DNA of 64,000 bases from Rhodoferax aquaticus (GTDB lineage: Bacteria; Pseudomonadota; Gammaproteobacteria; Burkholderiales; Burkholderiaceae_C). Numbering within the stretch: the first letter of the stretch is position 1; every line of letters begins with the position of its first letter. Below the pieces are notes generated by a model. It was not told where the DNA came from, ran no database searches, and saw nothing but the letters and a program-made list of their open reading frames with translations. This document shows, one piece after another, positions 52,567-61,544 of the stretch. The stretch spans positions 3,782,001-3,846,000 of the forward strand of contig NZ_CP036282.1 of the NCBI RefSeq assembly GCF_006974105.1, given 5' to 3'. Made by a program: the position numbers and the translations under genes.

Positions 52567-54999
52567 ATGAAAAAGCAAAAGTTGGTCATGGTCGGCAACG
52601 GCATGGCCGGTGTGCGGACGATTGAAGAGCTGCTCAAGGTCGCACCGGACCTGTATGACATCACCGTCTTCGGTGCTGAGCCGCACCCCAACTACAACCG
52701 CATTTTGCTCAGCCCCGTGCTCGCCGGGGAGCAAACGCTGGACGAGATCGTGCTCAACCCGTTTGCGTGGTACACCGAAAACGGCATCACCCTGCATGCC
52801 GGTAAAAAAGTGACTGAGGTAGACCGCGTGAAACGCGTCGTGAAAGCGTCGGACGGCACCGAGGCCGAGTACGACCGCTTGCTGATCTGCACCGGCTCCA
52901 ACCCTTTCATCCTGCCTGTGCCCGGCAATGACCTGCAAGGCGTGATTGCCTACCGCGATATTGCCGATACCAACGCCATGATCGAGGCGGCAAAGAAATA
53001 CCAGCACGCTGTCGTGATCGGTGGCGGCCTTCTGGGTCTGGAAGCGGCCAACGGTCTGATGCTGCGTGGGATGCAAGTCACCGTAGTGCACGTGATGCCC
53101 ACCCTGATGGAACGCCAGCTCGACACCGTGGCTGGCGGCCTGCTGCAAAAGTCACTGGAAGCGCGTGGTCTGAAGTTCCTGATGGGCGCGCAGACCCAGG
53201 AGCTGGTCGGGGGTAGCGATGGCCGTGTGACAAGCATCAAGTTCAAAGACGGTACCGAGGTGCCTGCCGACCTCGTCGTCATGGCCGTGGGCATTCGCCC
53301 CAACACCGAGCTTGCCACCAGCATGCGCTTGCATGTGGACCGCGGCATCGTGGTCACCGACACCCTGCAAACCGTGACCGACGCACGCATCTACAGCGTG
53401 GGCGAATGCGCCGCCCACCGCGGCATTGCCTATGGACTCGTTGCGCCCTTGTTTGAGCAGGCCAAAGTGGCGGCCAACCATCTGGCCGAGTACGGCATTG
53501 GCCGCTACCAGGGGTCTCTCACCTCCACCAAGCTCAAAGTCACCGGCATCGACCTGTTCTCTGCCGGCAACTTCACCGGTGGCGAAGGGTTTGAAGAGAT
53601 CGTGATGAGTGACCCCTTTGGCGGCGTCTACAAAAAGCTGGTCATCCAAAACGATAAGCTGGTCGGTGCCTGCATGTACGGCGACACCGTGGACGGCAGC
53701 TGGTACTTCAAGCTGCTGCGCGAGGGCCGCAGTGTGGCTGACATCCGCGACAAGTTGATGTTCGGCGAGAGCAACATCGGCGACGTGGGCCATGAGGGCC
53801 ACAACAAAGCAGCCACCATGCCCGACGAGGCCGAAGTGTGTGGCTGCAACGGGGTCAACAAGGGCACTATTTGCAAAGCCATCCGCGACAAGGGCCTGTT
53901 TACCTTGGACGAGGTGCGCAAGCACACCAAAGCCAGCGCATCGTGCGGCTCCTGCACCGGACTGGTGGAACAGATCATCATGTTCACCGCCGGTGGGGAC
54001 TACAGCGCCACACCCAAGACCAAGGCCATGTGCGGCTGCACCGACCACGGCCACCAAGCGGTGCGTGAGGCCATTGTCAAAGAGAAGTACCTCACCATCG
54101 CCCAAGTGCAACAAGGCATGGGCTGGAAGACGCCCAACGGCTGTGCATCCTGCCGCCCTGCGCTCAACTACTACCTGATCTCCAGCTGGCCCAAAGAGGC
54201 CAAGGACGACCCGCAAAGCCGCTTCATTAACGAGCGCAGCCATGCCAACATCCAGAAAGACGGCACCTACTCCGTCATCCCGCGCATGTGGGGTGGCGAG
54301 ACCAACTCCTCCGAGCTGCGCCGTATCGCGGACGCGGTGGACAAGTACAAAATCCCCACCGTCAAGGTCACCGGCGGCCAGCGCATCGACCTGCTGGGCG
54401 TGAAGAAAGAAGACCTGCAAGCGGTGTGGAAAGACATCGGCATGCCCAGCGGCCACGCTTACGCCAAGGCCCTGCGCACCGTGAAAACATGTGTTGGAAG
54501 TGAGTGGTGCCGCATGGGCACGCAAGACAGCACCCAGATGGGCAAAGACCTGGAGCGCGCCATGTGGCGCATGTATGCCCCGCACAAGGTTAAGTTTGCT
54601 GTCTCTGGATGCCCACGCAACTGCGCCGAAGCGGGCATCAAGGACGTGGGCATCATCGGTGTGGACAGCGGCTGGGAGATGTATGTGGCTGGCAACGGCG
54701 GCATCAAAACTGAAGTGGCCCACTTTTTCACCAAGCTCAAGACGCCGCAAGACGTGCTGGAATACATCGGTGCCTTCTGCGAGCTGTACCGCACCGAGGG
54801 TTGGTACCTAGAACGCACCGTGCACTATGTGAACCGCGTGGGCCTGGACTATGTGAAGCAGCGCATTCTTGATGACCACGAAGGCCGCAAAGCGCTCTGG
54901 GAACGCCTGCAATTTGCCCTGGACGGCGAACCCGATCCGTGGTTCGACTTCAAAGATGCGCAAGTGGACACCCGCCAGTTTTCAGCCCTCACTGCCTAG
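52567..54999 (+). CDS. nirB: assimilatory nitrite reductase (NAD(P)H), large subunit
   Basis: 810 residues. An FAD-dependent NADH oxidoreductase part (about 1-330) begins MVGNGMAGVRTIEELL and contains VIGGGLLGLEAANGL. A BFD-type 2Fe-2S region follows (about 420-560: VCGCNGVNKGTICKAI, ASCGSCTGLV, then MCGCTDHG and NGCASCRPAL). The sirohaem/4Fe-4S reductase part has TCVGSEWCRMG and SGCPRNCAEAGIKDVG. It reduces nitrite to ammonium in six electron steps with NirD. The ATG at 52567 has CAGGAG upstream. It starts 35 bp after the palindromic element. Confidence 0.95.
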   Translation: MKKQKLVMVGNGMAGVRTIEELLKVAPDLYDITVFGAEPHPNYNRILLSPVLAGEQTLDEIVLNPFAWYTENGITLHAGKKVTEVDRVKRVVKASDGTEAEYDRLLICTGSNPFILPVPGNDLQGVIAYRDIADTNAMIEAAKKYQHAVVIGGGLLGLEAANGLMLRGMQVTVVHVMPTLMERQLDTVAGGLLQKSLEARGLKFLMGAQTQELVGGSDGRVTSIKFKDGTEVPADLVVMAVGIRPNTELATSMRLHVDRGIVVTDTLQTVTDARIYSVGECAAHRGIAYGLVAPLFEQAKVAANHLAEYGIGRYQGSLTSTKLKVTGIDLFSAGNFTGGEGFEEIVMSDPFGGVYKKLVIQNDKLVGACMYGDTVDGSWYFKLLREGRSVADIRDKLMFGESNIGDVGHEGHNKAATMPDEAEVCGCNGVNKGTICKAIRDKGLFTLDEVRKHTKASASCGSCTGLVEQIIMFTAGGDYSATPKTKAMCGCTDHGHQAVREAIVKEKYLTIAQVQQGMGWKTPNGCASCRPALNYYLISSWPKEAKDDPQSRFINERSHANIQKDGTYSVIPRMWGGETNSSELRRIADAVDKYKIPTVKVTGGQRIDLLGVKKEDLQAVWKDIGMPSGHAYAKALRTVKTCVGSEWCRMGTQDSTQMGKDLERAMWRMYAPHKVKFAVSGCPRNCAEAGIKDVGIIGVDSGWEMYVAGNGGIKTEVAHFFTKLKTPQDVLEYIGAFCELYRTEGWYLERTVHYVNRVGLDYVKQRILDDHEGRKALWERLQFALDGEPDPWFDFKDAQVDTRQFSALTA

Positions 55000-55009
55000 G
55001 ATTTACCCC

Positions 55010-55396
55010 ATGACCGAATGGACCCGCATCTGTACCCTGGAAGACATTCCCTTGCTGGGCGCGCGCCGCGTGGAGCGCGCCAGCGGATTGGATGTTGCCA
55101 TCTTTCGCAACAGCCAAGACGCAGTCTTTGCCTTGCTGGACCGCTGCCCGCACAAGGGCGGCCCGCTCTCGCAAGGCATTGTGTTCGGCACCAGCGTGGC
55201 TTGCCCGCTGCACAACTGGACCATAGGGCTGTGCGACGGCCAGGCCAGCGCTCCGGACGAAGGCTGTACACCTCGGTTTCGTGTGAAATTGGAAGAAGGG
55301 GTGGTGTATTTGGACGCGGCTGAGCTGCATGGCCATGCGAGCGATTTGGTGCGGCCTATTGCTGGGCCTGTTCGGCGTCCGGTTGACTGGATTTGA
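55010..55396 (+). CDS. nirD: nitrite reductase (NAD(P)H), small subunit
   Basis: 128 residues. A Rieske-like 2Fe-2S domain: CPHKGGPLS (CxH) and CPLHNW (CxxH) supply the ligands near residues 48 and 66. Many NirD proteins lack the cluster ligands; here they are present. It starts 10 bp after the nirB stop, so it is cotranscribed and forms the complex with NirB. The ribosome-binding site is weak (AGGATTT). The C-terminus (LVRPIAGPVRRPVDWI) runs somewhat past the domain core. Confidence 0.92.
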   Translation: MTEWTRICTLEDIPLLGARRVERASGLDVAIFRNSQDAVFALLDRCPHKGGPLSQGIVFGTSVACPLHNWTIGLCDGQASAPDEGCTPRFRVKLEEGVVYLDAAELHGHASDLVRPIAGPVRRPVDWI

Positions 55397-55411
55397 GGGG
55401 CCATGGTTTTT

Positions 55412-55789
55412 AACAACCCACTCTCCCCCAACCCCTCTCGCCCCGCCGGGCGAGAGGGGAGTAGAACAGCCACATTTGGCCCTTGTGCTCCGGCTAGCTG
55501 GCTACGTCCACAAGGTCGCCACCGTTGCTTTGCGTCAGCGCTTCACGCCAGTGGTCGTAGAGTCGGCACGCATGGTGTGTTCGCCCACAGCAGGCGCCAA
55601 GCGGCCTGCCGTTGGCACGCATGCATATTTGCAAACACTACGACCGCTGGAGTTCCCTCAGTGGCGCACCCACCCGCAACGCTCCCTCACGCGCATAGCA
55701 CCGTAGCCGGCGCGAGCACCCCACATTCGGCAGTTAAGCCCCCCTCTCGCCCGGCGGGGCGAGAGGGGCGGGGGGGAGAGTGGGTTGTT
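55412..55789. repeat. arm-closed structured element, copy 2 (before nasA)
   Basis: It lies in the 520-bp nirD-nasA gap. The left arm (55412-55459) pairs with the right arm (55741-55789) with only a short interruption, and each arm folds as CCCCTCTCGCCC with GGGCGAGAGGGG. The core matches copy 1: GAACAGCCACATTT near the left, AGGTCGCCACCGTT, GGTCGTAG (55553-55560) pairing with CTACGACC (55638-55645), and GCAGGC (55590) with GCCTGC (55604), ending TTCGGCAGTT. Arm sequence differs from copy 1, but complementarity is kept. Confidence 0.8.
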
Positions 55790-55815
55790 CCGGCTGTTAA
55801 AAAAGGCCCGAAAAA

Positions 55816-55919
55816 GTGAAAGAAACCAAGAGCACCTGCCCCTACTGCGATCTAGCTGCTATCGCAGCAGATCGCTATGCGAACAATAAAGAACACCTTC
55901 GTAGGGGTACACCCAAGTG
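55816..55919 (+). pseudogene. diverged partial duplicate of the nasA start
   Basis: A GTG at 55816 begins KETKSTCPYC, nearly identical to the true nasA N-terminus KETRSTCPYC at 55917 but with different codons at several positions. The match stops after the second Cys; the frame then reads unrelated residues and ends at a TGA that overlaps the nasA GTG. Directly after the match, GCGATCT-A-GCTGC (from 55847) pairs with GCAGC-AGATCGC (to 55875), a compact hairpin. The open frame is 34 codons and probably not functional as protein. Confidence 0.65.
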
Positions 55920-58790
55920 AAAGAAACTCGCTCTACCTGCCCCTACTGCGGTGTAGGCTGCGGCGTCATCATCCACAGCGAGGGTGCGCAGATCACCGGC
56001 GTCAAGGGCGACCCGCAGCACCCGGCCAACTTCGGGCGACTGTGCTCCAAAGGCAGCACCTTGCAACTGAGCGCCACCGCGGAAGTCACCTTGCAAACCC
56101 GGCTGCTGCAACCACTGCAGCGCCTAGTGCGAGGCAGCACGCCACAGCCAGTCACATGGGACAGCGCCCTGCACACAGCCACCACGAAGTTTGCCCAGAT
56201 CATCCGGGACTACGGGCCCGACGCCGTGGGCTTTTACGTGAGTGGCCAATTGCTCACCGAGGACTACTACGTCTTCAACAAGCTGGCCAAGGGGCTGATA
56301 GGCACCAACAACATCGACACCAACTCCCGCTTGTGCATGAGCAGCGCCGTAGCGGGCTACAAAAAGACCTTGGGCGCGGATGCGCCTCCCAACTGCTATG
56401 ACGATGTGCAGTTCGCGCAGACCCTGTTCATTGCGGGCTCCAACACTGCTTTTGCCCACCCGGTCTTGTTTCGCCGCATCGAAGATGCTAGGCGTGCCAA
56501 CCCCACGCAAAAAATGGTGGTGGTCGACGTACGGCGCACCGACACGGCGGAAGTGGCTGACCTGTTCTTGCAAATTCAACCCGGCACCGATGTGATGCTG
56601 TTTCACGGTATGCTGCACCTCATGCTGTGGGAGGGCTGGGTAGACCCTGCCTACATGCGCGCCCACACCAGCGGTTTTGACGCCCTCAAAGCCACGGTGC
56701 GCGACTACACGCCGGATGCGGTAGCCGCTACCTGTGGCATTCGCAAAGAGGATTTGGTGCTGGCCAGCCGCTGGTTTGCAGGGGTCGATGACAGCGACGT
56801 GGCCCACAGCCGGACCCCGACACTGAGTCTGTATTGCCAAGGTCTCAACCAAAGCAGCGCAGGCACCGCCAAGAACGCAGCCCTCATCAACCTGCACCTC
56901 GCCTGCGGCCAAATTGGCAAACCGGGAGCGGGCCCGTTTTCGCTGACAGGGCAACCCAACGCGATGGGCGGCCGCGAGGTCGGCGGATTGGCGAACTTGC
57001 TCAGCGCGCACCGCGACCTGGCTAACCCCGCACACCGCGCAGAAGTAGCGGCCCTGTGGGGCGTTTCACAGGTGCCCGACAAGCCAGGCAAAACAGCGGT
57101 GGAAATGTTCCAAGCCGCCGCAGACGGAGAAATCAAAGCGCTGTGGATTGCCTGCACCAACCCTGCCCAAAGCATGCCAGACCAAGCCACGGTGCGCCGG
57201 GCACTGGAACGCGCCGAGTTCGTGGTGCTGCAAGAGGCGTTCGCCACCACCGCCACCTGCGCCTATGCCGACCTCTTGCTTCCCGCCACCACCTGGGGAG
57301 AAAAAGACGGCACGGTCACCAACAGCGAACGGCGTATTTCACGCGTGCGCCCCGCTGTGGCAGCCCCTGGCGACGCCCACCATGGCCCACGCCATGATTG
57401 GGCCATTGCCGTGGACTTTGCCCAGCGCTTAGAGAAGCTCTTGGTCGCGTCTACAGTGCCTATCGAAGGGCTAAACCAAGCTCAGCCCACGCGGAGCTTG
57501 TTCCCGTATCCCACCCCCGAATCGGTGTGGAACGAGCACCGCGAGTCCACGCGGGGCCGCGACCTGGACATTACTGGCATGTCTTACCAGCAACTCGAAG
57601 AGCGCCCACTGCAATGGCCCATGCGCGAAGGGCAATCCGCAGGGGCACAACGGCTGTACGAAGACGGGGTGTTTCCCACTGCGGACGGTCGGGCTCACTT
57701 TGCCAATGTGGTCTACAAACCCGTTGCCGAAGCCCGAGACGCGCGCTTCCCCTTTTCCCTCACGACAGGCCGCCTGCGCGACCAGTGGCATGGCATGAGC
57801 CGCACCGGTACTGTCGGACGCCTGTTTGGCCACGTATCCGAACCAGCGGTGCTCATGCATCCCCAGGATATGGCACGCAGGCTATTGAAAGAAGGTGACT
57901 TGGTGCACCTGAGCAGCAAGCGGGGCGCGGTGGTGCTTCCCGTGCAAGCCAGCAAAGCGCTGGCCATGAGTCAGCTGTTTATGGCCATGCACTGGGGCGA
58001 AGAGTTTGTCAGCGGCCTAGGCGCCAAGGGACAGCGCCTGTCGGGCGTGAATGCATTGACGACGTCCGCGTTCTGCCCGGACTCTAAGCAACCAGAATTC
58101 AAACATGCGGCCGTCAAGGTAGTAAAGGCCGAGCTACCGTGGAGCCTGGTGGCGATGGCGTGGCTACCAGACGCCTATGCGCTGACTGCCAGGCGTGCTT
58201 TGCAGTCGCTCATGGCCGAGTTTGCCTATGCCAGCTGCGTGCCGTTTGCCAACGCAGTGGCCCTAGACAGCACAGCGGCGCGCCAAGGTGTCTTGTTCAA
58301 AGCTTCCCATGCCGAGGCGATTGGCCCCGAGGCCTTGCAACGCATTGCTGCCGTCTTGCAACTCGATGGGGCAGATGTCGTGCGCTATGACGACCCCAAG
58401 CGCGGCCAACAGCGACGCCTGCGCCGTCGGATGGAGGGCACTGATACCCGTTTGGAAGGTTTCTTGCTCGCAGGCGATACCCGCGCCCAGCGCTGGATCG
58501 CGCCCTTGCTGCAAGGTGAGCTTCCCGTGCAATCTTATGGACGCGCCCTGCTGTCACCGGGTGCGACGCCCCCTATCCCTGTGGCGTCTGCGGGGACCGT
58601 CGTCTGCACCTGTTTCAATGTGACTGATCAGCAGATACACAGCACCTTGTCGCTGTGCGAGGGATCTCCCACCCAGCGCCTGCAAAGCCTACAAACCGCT
58701 TTGCAGTGCGGAACCAACTGCGGTTCTTGCTTGCCGCAACTGCAGGGCTTGGTGCGCCGCAGTGCAGACATGAGGTCCGAAACACCATAG
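55917..58790 (+). CDS. nasA: assimilatory nitrate reductase catalytic subunit
   Basis: 957 residues from a GTG at 55917 (AGGGG about ten bases upstream). The N-terminal 4Fe-4S motif is CPYCGVGCGV with the fourth ligand in GRLCSKGS. A molybdopterin oxidoreductase body follows (SRLCMSSAVAGYK, LINLHLACGQIGKPGAGPFS), then a molybdopterin dinucleotide-binding domain (about 600-720, with TGRLRDQWHGMSRTG). A C-terminal BFD-type 2Fe-2S domain has CTCFNV and CGTNCGSC. It reduces nitrate to nitrite in the cytoplasm. The BFD tail suggests a NasA-type enzyme that receives electrons from a flavoprotein partner, not encoded nearby. Confidence 0.94.
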   Translation: MKETRSTCPYCGVGCGVIIHSEGAQITGVKGDPQHPANFGRLCSKGSTLQLSATAEVTLQTRLLQPLQRLVRGSTPQPVTWDSALHTATTKFAQIIRDYGPDAVGFYVSGQLLTEDYYVFNKLAKGLIGTNNIDTNSRLCMSSAVAGYKKTLGADAPPNCYDDVQFAQTLFIAGSNTAFAHPVLFRRIEDARRANPTQKMVVVDVRRTDTAEVADLFLQIQPGTDVMLFHGMLHLMLWEGWVDPAYMRAHTSGFDALKATVRDYTPDAVAATCGIRKEDLVLASRWFAGVDDSDVAHSRTPTLSLYCQGLNQSSAGTAKNAALINLHLACGQIGKPGAGPFSLTGQPNAMGGREVGGLANLLSAHRDLANPAHRAEVAALWGVSQVPDKPGKTAVEMFQAAADGEIKALWIACTNPAQSMPDQATVRRALERAEFVVLQEAFATTATCAYADLLLPATTWGEKDGTVTNSERRISRVRPAVAAPGDAHHGPRHDWAIAVDFAQRLEKLLVASTVPIEGLNQAQPTRSLFPYPTPESVWNEHRESTRGRDLDITGMSYQQLEERPLQWPMREGQSAGAQRLYEDGVFPTADGRAHFANVVYKPVAEARDARFPFSLTTGRLRDQWHGMSRTGTVGRLFGHVSEPAVLMHPQDMARRLLKEGDLVHLSSKRGAVVLPVQASKALAMSQLFMAMHWGEEFVSGLGAKGQRLSGVNALTTSAFCPDSKQPEFKHAAVKVVKAELPWSLVAMAWLPDAYALTARRALQSLMAEFAYASCVPFANAVALDSTAARQGVLFKASHAEAIGPEALQRIAAVLQLDGADVVRYDDPKRGQQRRLRRRMEGTDTRLEGFLLAGDTRAQRWIAPLLQGELPVQSYGRALLSPGATPPIPVASAGTVVCTCFNVTDQQIHSTLSLCEGSPTQRLQSLQTALQCGTNCGSCLPQLQGLVRRSADMRSETP

Positions 58791-59145
58791 CAAGGTGCCG
58801 ACGTGCCCCCGCTGCCCGCCACGGCGTCGCTTGCGTCAAGCGTGAAAATCAACGTGGAATTAGTGTCCCCCACAAAGCCTGCGCCGTTGGTAGGCCCGTT
58901 GGAACCCACTCCACCACCGGCAATAGCGGTACCCGCCGTGGCCACCATGCCGCCGCCAGCCCCAAAAGGTAGTCAAAGCGAGCAGGCCTAGACGCAGGCC
59001 TTGTGATCGCGTCAGAGTAGCCCAAAAACGTGCAGTTGGGGAGCTCCTAAACCCGAGAAAACATGCGCTATCGCGGCCTAATTCACTCCGGGTTTGGACG
59101 CAACTCCAAAGGCTCGCAGCCATCCAACACACGACACCGCAAGAC
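58791..59145. other. 355-bp intergenic stretch with no supported gene
   Basis: It lies between the convergent nasA and hemerythrin-like genes. A minus-strand frame gives a glycine-rich stretch (MVATAGTAIAGGGVGSNG and on) and a plus-strand frame gives a Pro/Ala-rich one. Neither has a ribosome-binding site or recognisable family, and they mirror each other, so base composition explains them. A decayed fragment of a glycine-rich exported protein cannot be excluded. Confidence 0.4.
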
Positions 59146-59733
59146 CTAAGACGCCCTGCGCCGCGCTTCCATCTCCTCGCCCATGTGCTGGAGGCTGGAT
59201 GGGTCCAGGTGGCTCAACGCCACGGGATACACCAAACGGTCTTCATCGCTGAGATGGCGGCGATACAGCTGGGCAAATGCACGAAGCTGAGCAAGCTGTG
59301 CATCGGTAGGCCAAACAGGGCGCTGTGGCGGACCTATAGCTTGTTCGCCGCCAGAGGTCTCCTCCACCAGTGCCACCAAGCTTGCTCGGGCCTCTTGCCA
59401 GGCCAACTCCATGGACCGGTGCTCCGCTATCAAGCGGTGCGCCAACTGCTGCAGTGCCACATCTGGGCCTGCCAAAAGCCTCGGGAACACATGCAACTCC
59501 TCATCTTGGTGGTGCAAGGGCGCCGCGAGGTCAAAGTAGCGCATGACATCAAGGGCCGCTTGGCGAGCGGACGCATCTGCCCCCATGCGGGCAACATGCA
59601 CCATGAGGCGCTCCAACAGTGCGAGCGAACGCTCCACACGTTCATGGCACGCACTCAGCATGTCAAAAGGCGCTTCAAACCCGACCGAAGGGGTAGGTTG
59701 GCCAGGAAAAGGAATAGGGCTGCGGGACGTCAT
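59146..59733 (-). CDS. hemerythrin HHE domain protein
   Basis: 195 residues. A four-helix hemerythrin-like domain supplies diiron ligands: H in SACHERVERS, HHQDEELHVFPRL in the middle, H in LIAEHRSMEL and the C-terminal YRRHLSDEDRLVYP. Such proteins bind oxygen, nitric oxide or iron. The ATG at 59733 has AGAGGG very close upstream; the frame is open to 59913 but the extension is Cys-rich and not protein-like. It is convergent with nasA and divergent from the sarcosine oxidase operon. A role in nitric oxide or nitrite stress beside nitrate genes is possible but unproven. Confidence 0.85.
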   Translation of the reverse strand: MTSRSPIPFPGQPTPSVGFEAPFDMLSACHERVERSLALLERLMVHVARMGADASARQAALDVMRYFDLAAPLHHQDEELHVFPRLLAGPDVALQQLAHRLIAEHRSMELAWQEARASLVALVEETSGGEQAIGPPQRPVWPTDAQLAQLRAFAQLYRRHLSDEDRLVYPVALSHLDPSSLQHMGEEMEARRRAS

Positions 59734-59966
59734 ACCCTCTATTTCAACAGCCTTCCAACAGCAGCACCCGCTACAAGGGTTTACCCGCAAAAAGCGTGAA
59801 CCACCTGCACCAAACACTAGGGTATGTACTCGGTGAAAGCATGTCGTATGCAAGCCATTGTTGTACCTGTGTCGGTTTTTGACAAGTGAACGTCTGCAAG
59901 GCGCAAGGTACAAAGCGCCACTCGAAAAACAATGGATGCAGATTCATTGGACCACCTCGAGAACCC

Positions 59967-61226
59967 ATGCGCGGCCAACACTATTCACTCTGGAGCCTGC
60001 TCAAGCACGGCTTTAAAAACCACACCACCTGGGAGCCCGCTTGGGAACGGGTGGCCTTGAAGCCCGCTTACGACGTCATCGTCGTGGGCGGTGGCGGCCA
60101 TGGTCTGGCCACGGCTTACTACCTGGCCAAGAACCATCCCGGCGTGGGCAAGATTGCCGTGCTGGAAAAAGGCTACTTGGGCGGCGGCAACACTGCGCGC
60201 AACACCACCATCGTGCGCTCTAACTACCTGTGGGACGAGTCCGCAGCGATTTATGAACACTCCCTCAAACTGTGGGAAAGCCTCACGGAAGACCTGAACT
60301 TCAATGTGATGTTCAGCCAGCGCGGCGTGTTCAACCTAGGCCACACCCTGCAAGACATGCGCGACATTGAGCGCCGTGTGAACGCCAACGCACTCCAAGG
60401 CATTGACGCCCACGTGCTCAACGCCAAAGAAGTGCAAGAAAAAATACCGCAGCTAGACTGCAGCGCCAGCCGCCGCTACCCCGTCTTGGGCGCCAGCTGG
60501 CAACCCCGCGGCGGTGTCGCCCACCATGACGCGGTAGCACGCGGTTTTGCGCGTGCTGCTAGCCGCTTGGGCGTAGACCTGATTGAAGGCTGCGAAGTCA
60601 GCGGCATGGACATCGAAGGCGGCCGCATCCGTGGCCTGCAAACCAACCAAGGCTACGTCAAAGCAGGTCGCGTGGGCTGTGTCGCTGCAGGGCACTCCTC
60701 GGTACTCGCCCGCATGGCCGGGCTGCGCATGCCACTAGAGAGCCACCCCCTGCAAGCCTTTGTCTCCGAGTCCATGCAACGCGTGATTGACACCGTCATC
60801 ATGTCTAACGCGGTGCACGGGTACTTGAGCCAGTCCGACAAAGGCGAGCTGGTCATCGGCGCCGGCATCGACAGCTACCTAGGCTACGGCCAGCGCGGCA
60901 GCCCGCACGTGATCGAACACACGGCCGCAGCCATCATTGAAATGTTCCCGCAGTTCTCCCGCGTGCGCATGAACCGCCAATGGGGCGGCATTGTGGACGT
61001 GACGCCAGACGCCTGCCCCATCATTTCCAAGACCGCGGTGAAAGACCTGTTCTTCAACTGCGGCTGGGGCACCGGTGGCTTCAAAGCCACCCCCGGCTCT
61101 GGCCATGTCTTTGCAGACATGCTGGCCACGGGAGAACCCAATGCCTTGGCCCAAGCCTTCTCGGTAGGCCGCTTCCACAGTGGCCACCTCATCGATGAAC
61201 ACGGCGCCGCTGGCGTCGCACATTGA
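59967..61226 (+). CDS. soxB: sarcosine oxidase subunit beta
   Basis: 419 residues. A DAO-type flavoprotein: the dinucleotide motif YDVIVVGGGGHGLATAYYLA is near residues 33-52, with NTARNTTIVRSNY and the C-terminal GWGTGGFKATPGSGH. It begins MRGQHYSLWSLLKHGFKNHT, the usual N-terminus of heterotetrameric SoxB, which supports the ATG at 59967. With SoxA, SoxD and SoxG it oxidises sarcosine to glycine, making hydrogen peroxide and methylene-tetrahydrofolate. It is the first gene of the soxBDA(G) operon. Confidence 0.94.
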   Translation: MRGQHYSLWSLLKHGFKNHTTWEPAWERVALKPAYDVIVVGGGGHGLATAYYLAKNHPGVGKIAVLEKGYLGGGNTARNTTIVRSNYLWDESAAIYEHSLKLWESLTEDLNFNVMFSQRGVFNLGHTLQDMRDIERRVNANALQGIDAHVLNAKEVQEKIPQLDCSASRRYPVLGASWQPRGGVAHHDAVARGFARAASRLGVDLIEGCEVSGMDIEGGRIRGLQTNQGYVKAGRVGCVAAGHSSVLARMAGLRMPLESHPLQAFVSESMQRVIDTVIMSNAVHGYLSQSDKGELVIGAGIDSYLGYGQRGSPHVIEHTAAAIIEMFPQFSRVRMNRQWGGIVDVTPDACPIISKTAVKDLFFNCGWGTGGFKATPGSGHVFADMLATGEPNALAQAFSVGRFHSGHLIDEHGAAGVAH

Positions 61227-61235
61227 GTTATCACC

Positions 61236-61544
61236 ATGTACCTTTTGCACTGCCCTCACTGCGGCGAAATGCGGGACGAAGAAGAGTTCAGCTACGCCGG
61301 TGAAGCCTACATTCCCCGCCCTGCCCAGCCTGAATCCGTTGACGACGCGACCTGGGGCGACTACGTGTTCTTTCGCAAAAACACCAAAGGCTGGTTTTGG
61401 GAACAGTGGCAACACACTGCCGCCTGCCGCAAGGTGTTTGCGGTCAAACGCAACACTGCCACGTATGAAGTCGCCGGAAGCTGGACCTTGGCCGAAGGCA
61501 AGCCCCTGTATCTGGCCGACATGGCCAAGGAGACCTCGGTATGA
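61236..61544 (+). CDS. soxD: sarcosine oxidase subunit delta
   Basis: 102 residues, the usual length. It begins MYLLHCPHCGEMRDEEEFSY with a zinc-binding CxxC; further Zn ligands include a His near 65 and a Cys in TAACRKVFAVKR. It is a structural subunit of the heterotetrameric enzyme. It lies 9 bp after soxB and overlaps soxA by four bases (ATGA), so translation is coupled. Confidence 0.94.
   Translation: MYLLHCPHCGEMRDEEEFSYAGEAYIPRPAQPESVDDATWGDYVFFRKNTKGWFWEQWQHTAACRKVFAVKRNTATYEVAGSWTLAEGKPLYLADMAKETSV

Noticed and set aside
52098..52570. Open frame running from the nrtD end through the palindromic element to nirB
   Set aside because: It crosses both arms of the structured element, which is not protein-like and whose core differs by indels from the second copy.
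58628..58948. Glycine-rich minus-strand frame after nasA
   Set aside because: No start signal or family; it overlaps the nasA 3' end and mirrors a Pro/Ala-rich plus frame, so composition explains it.
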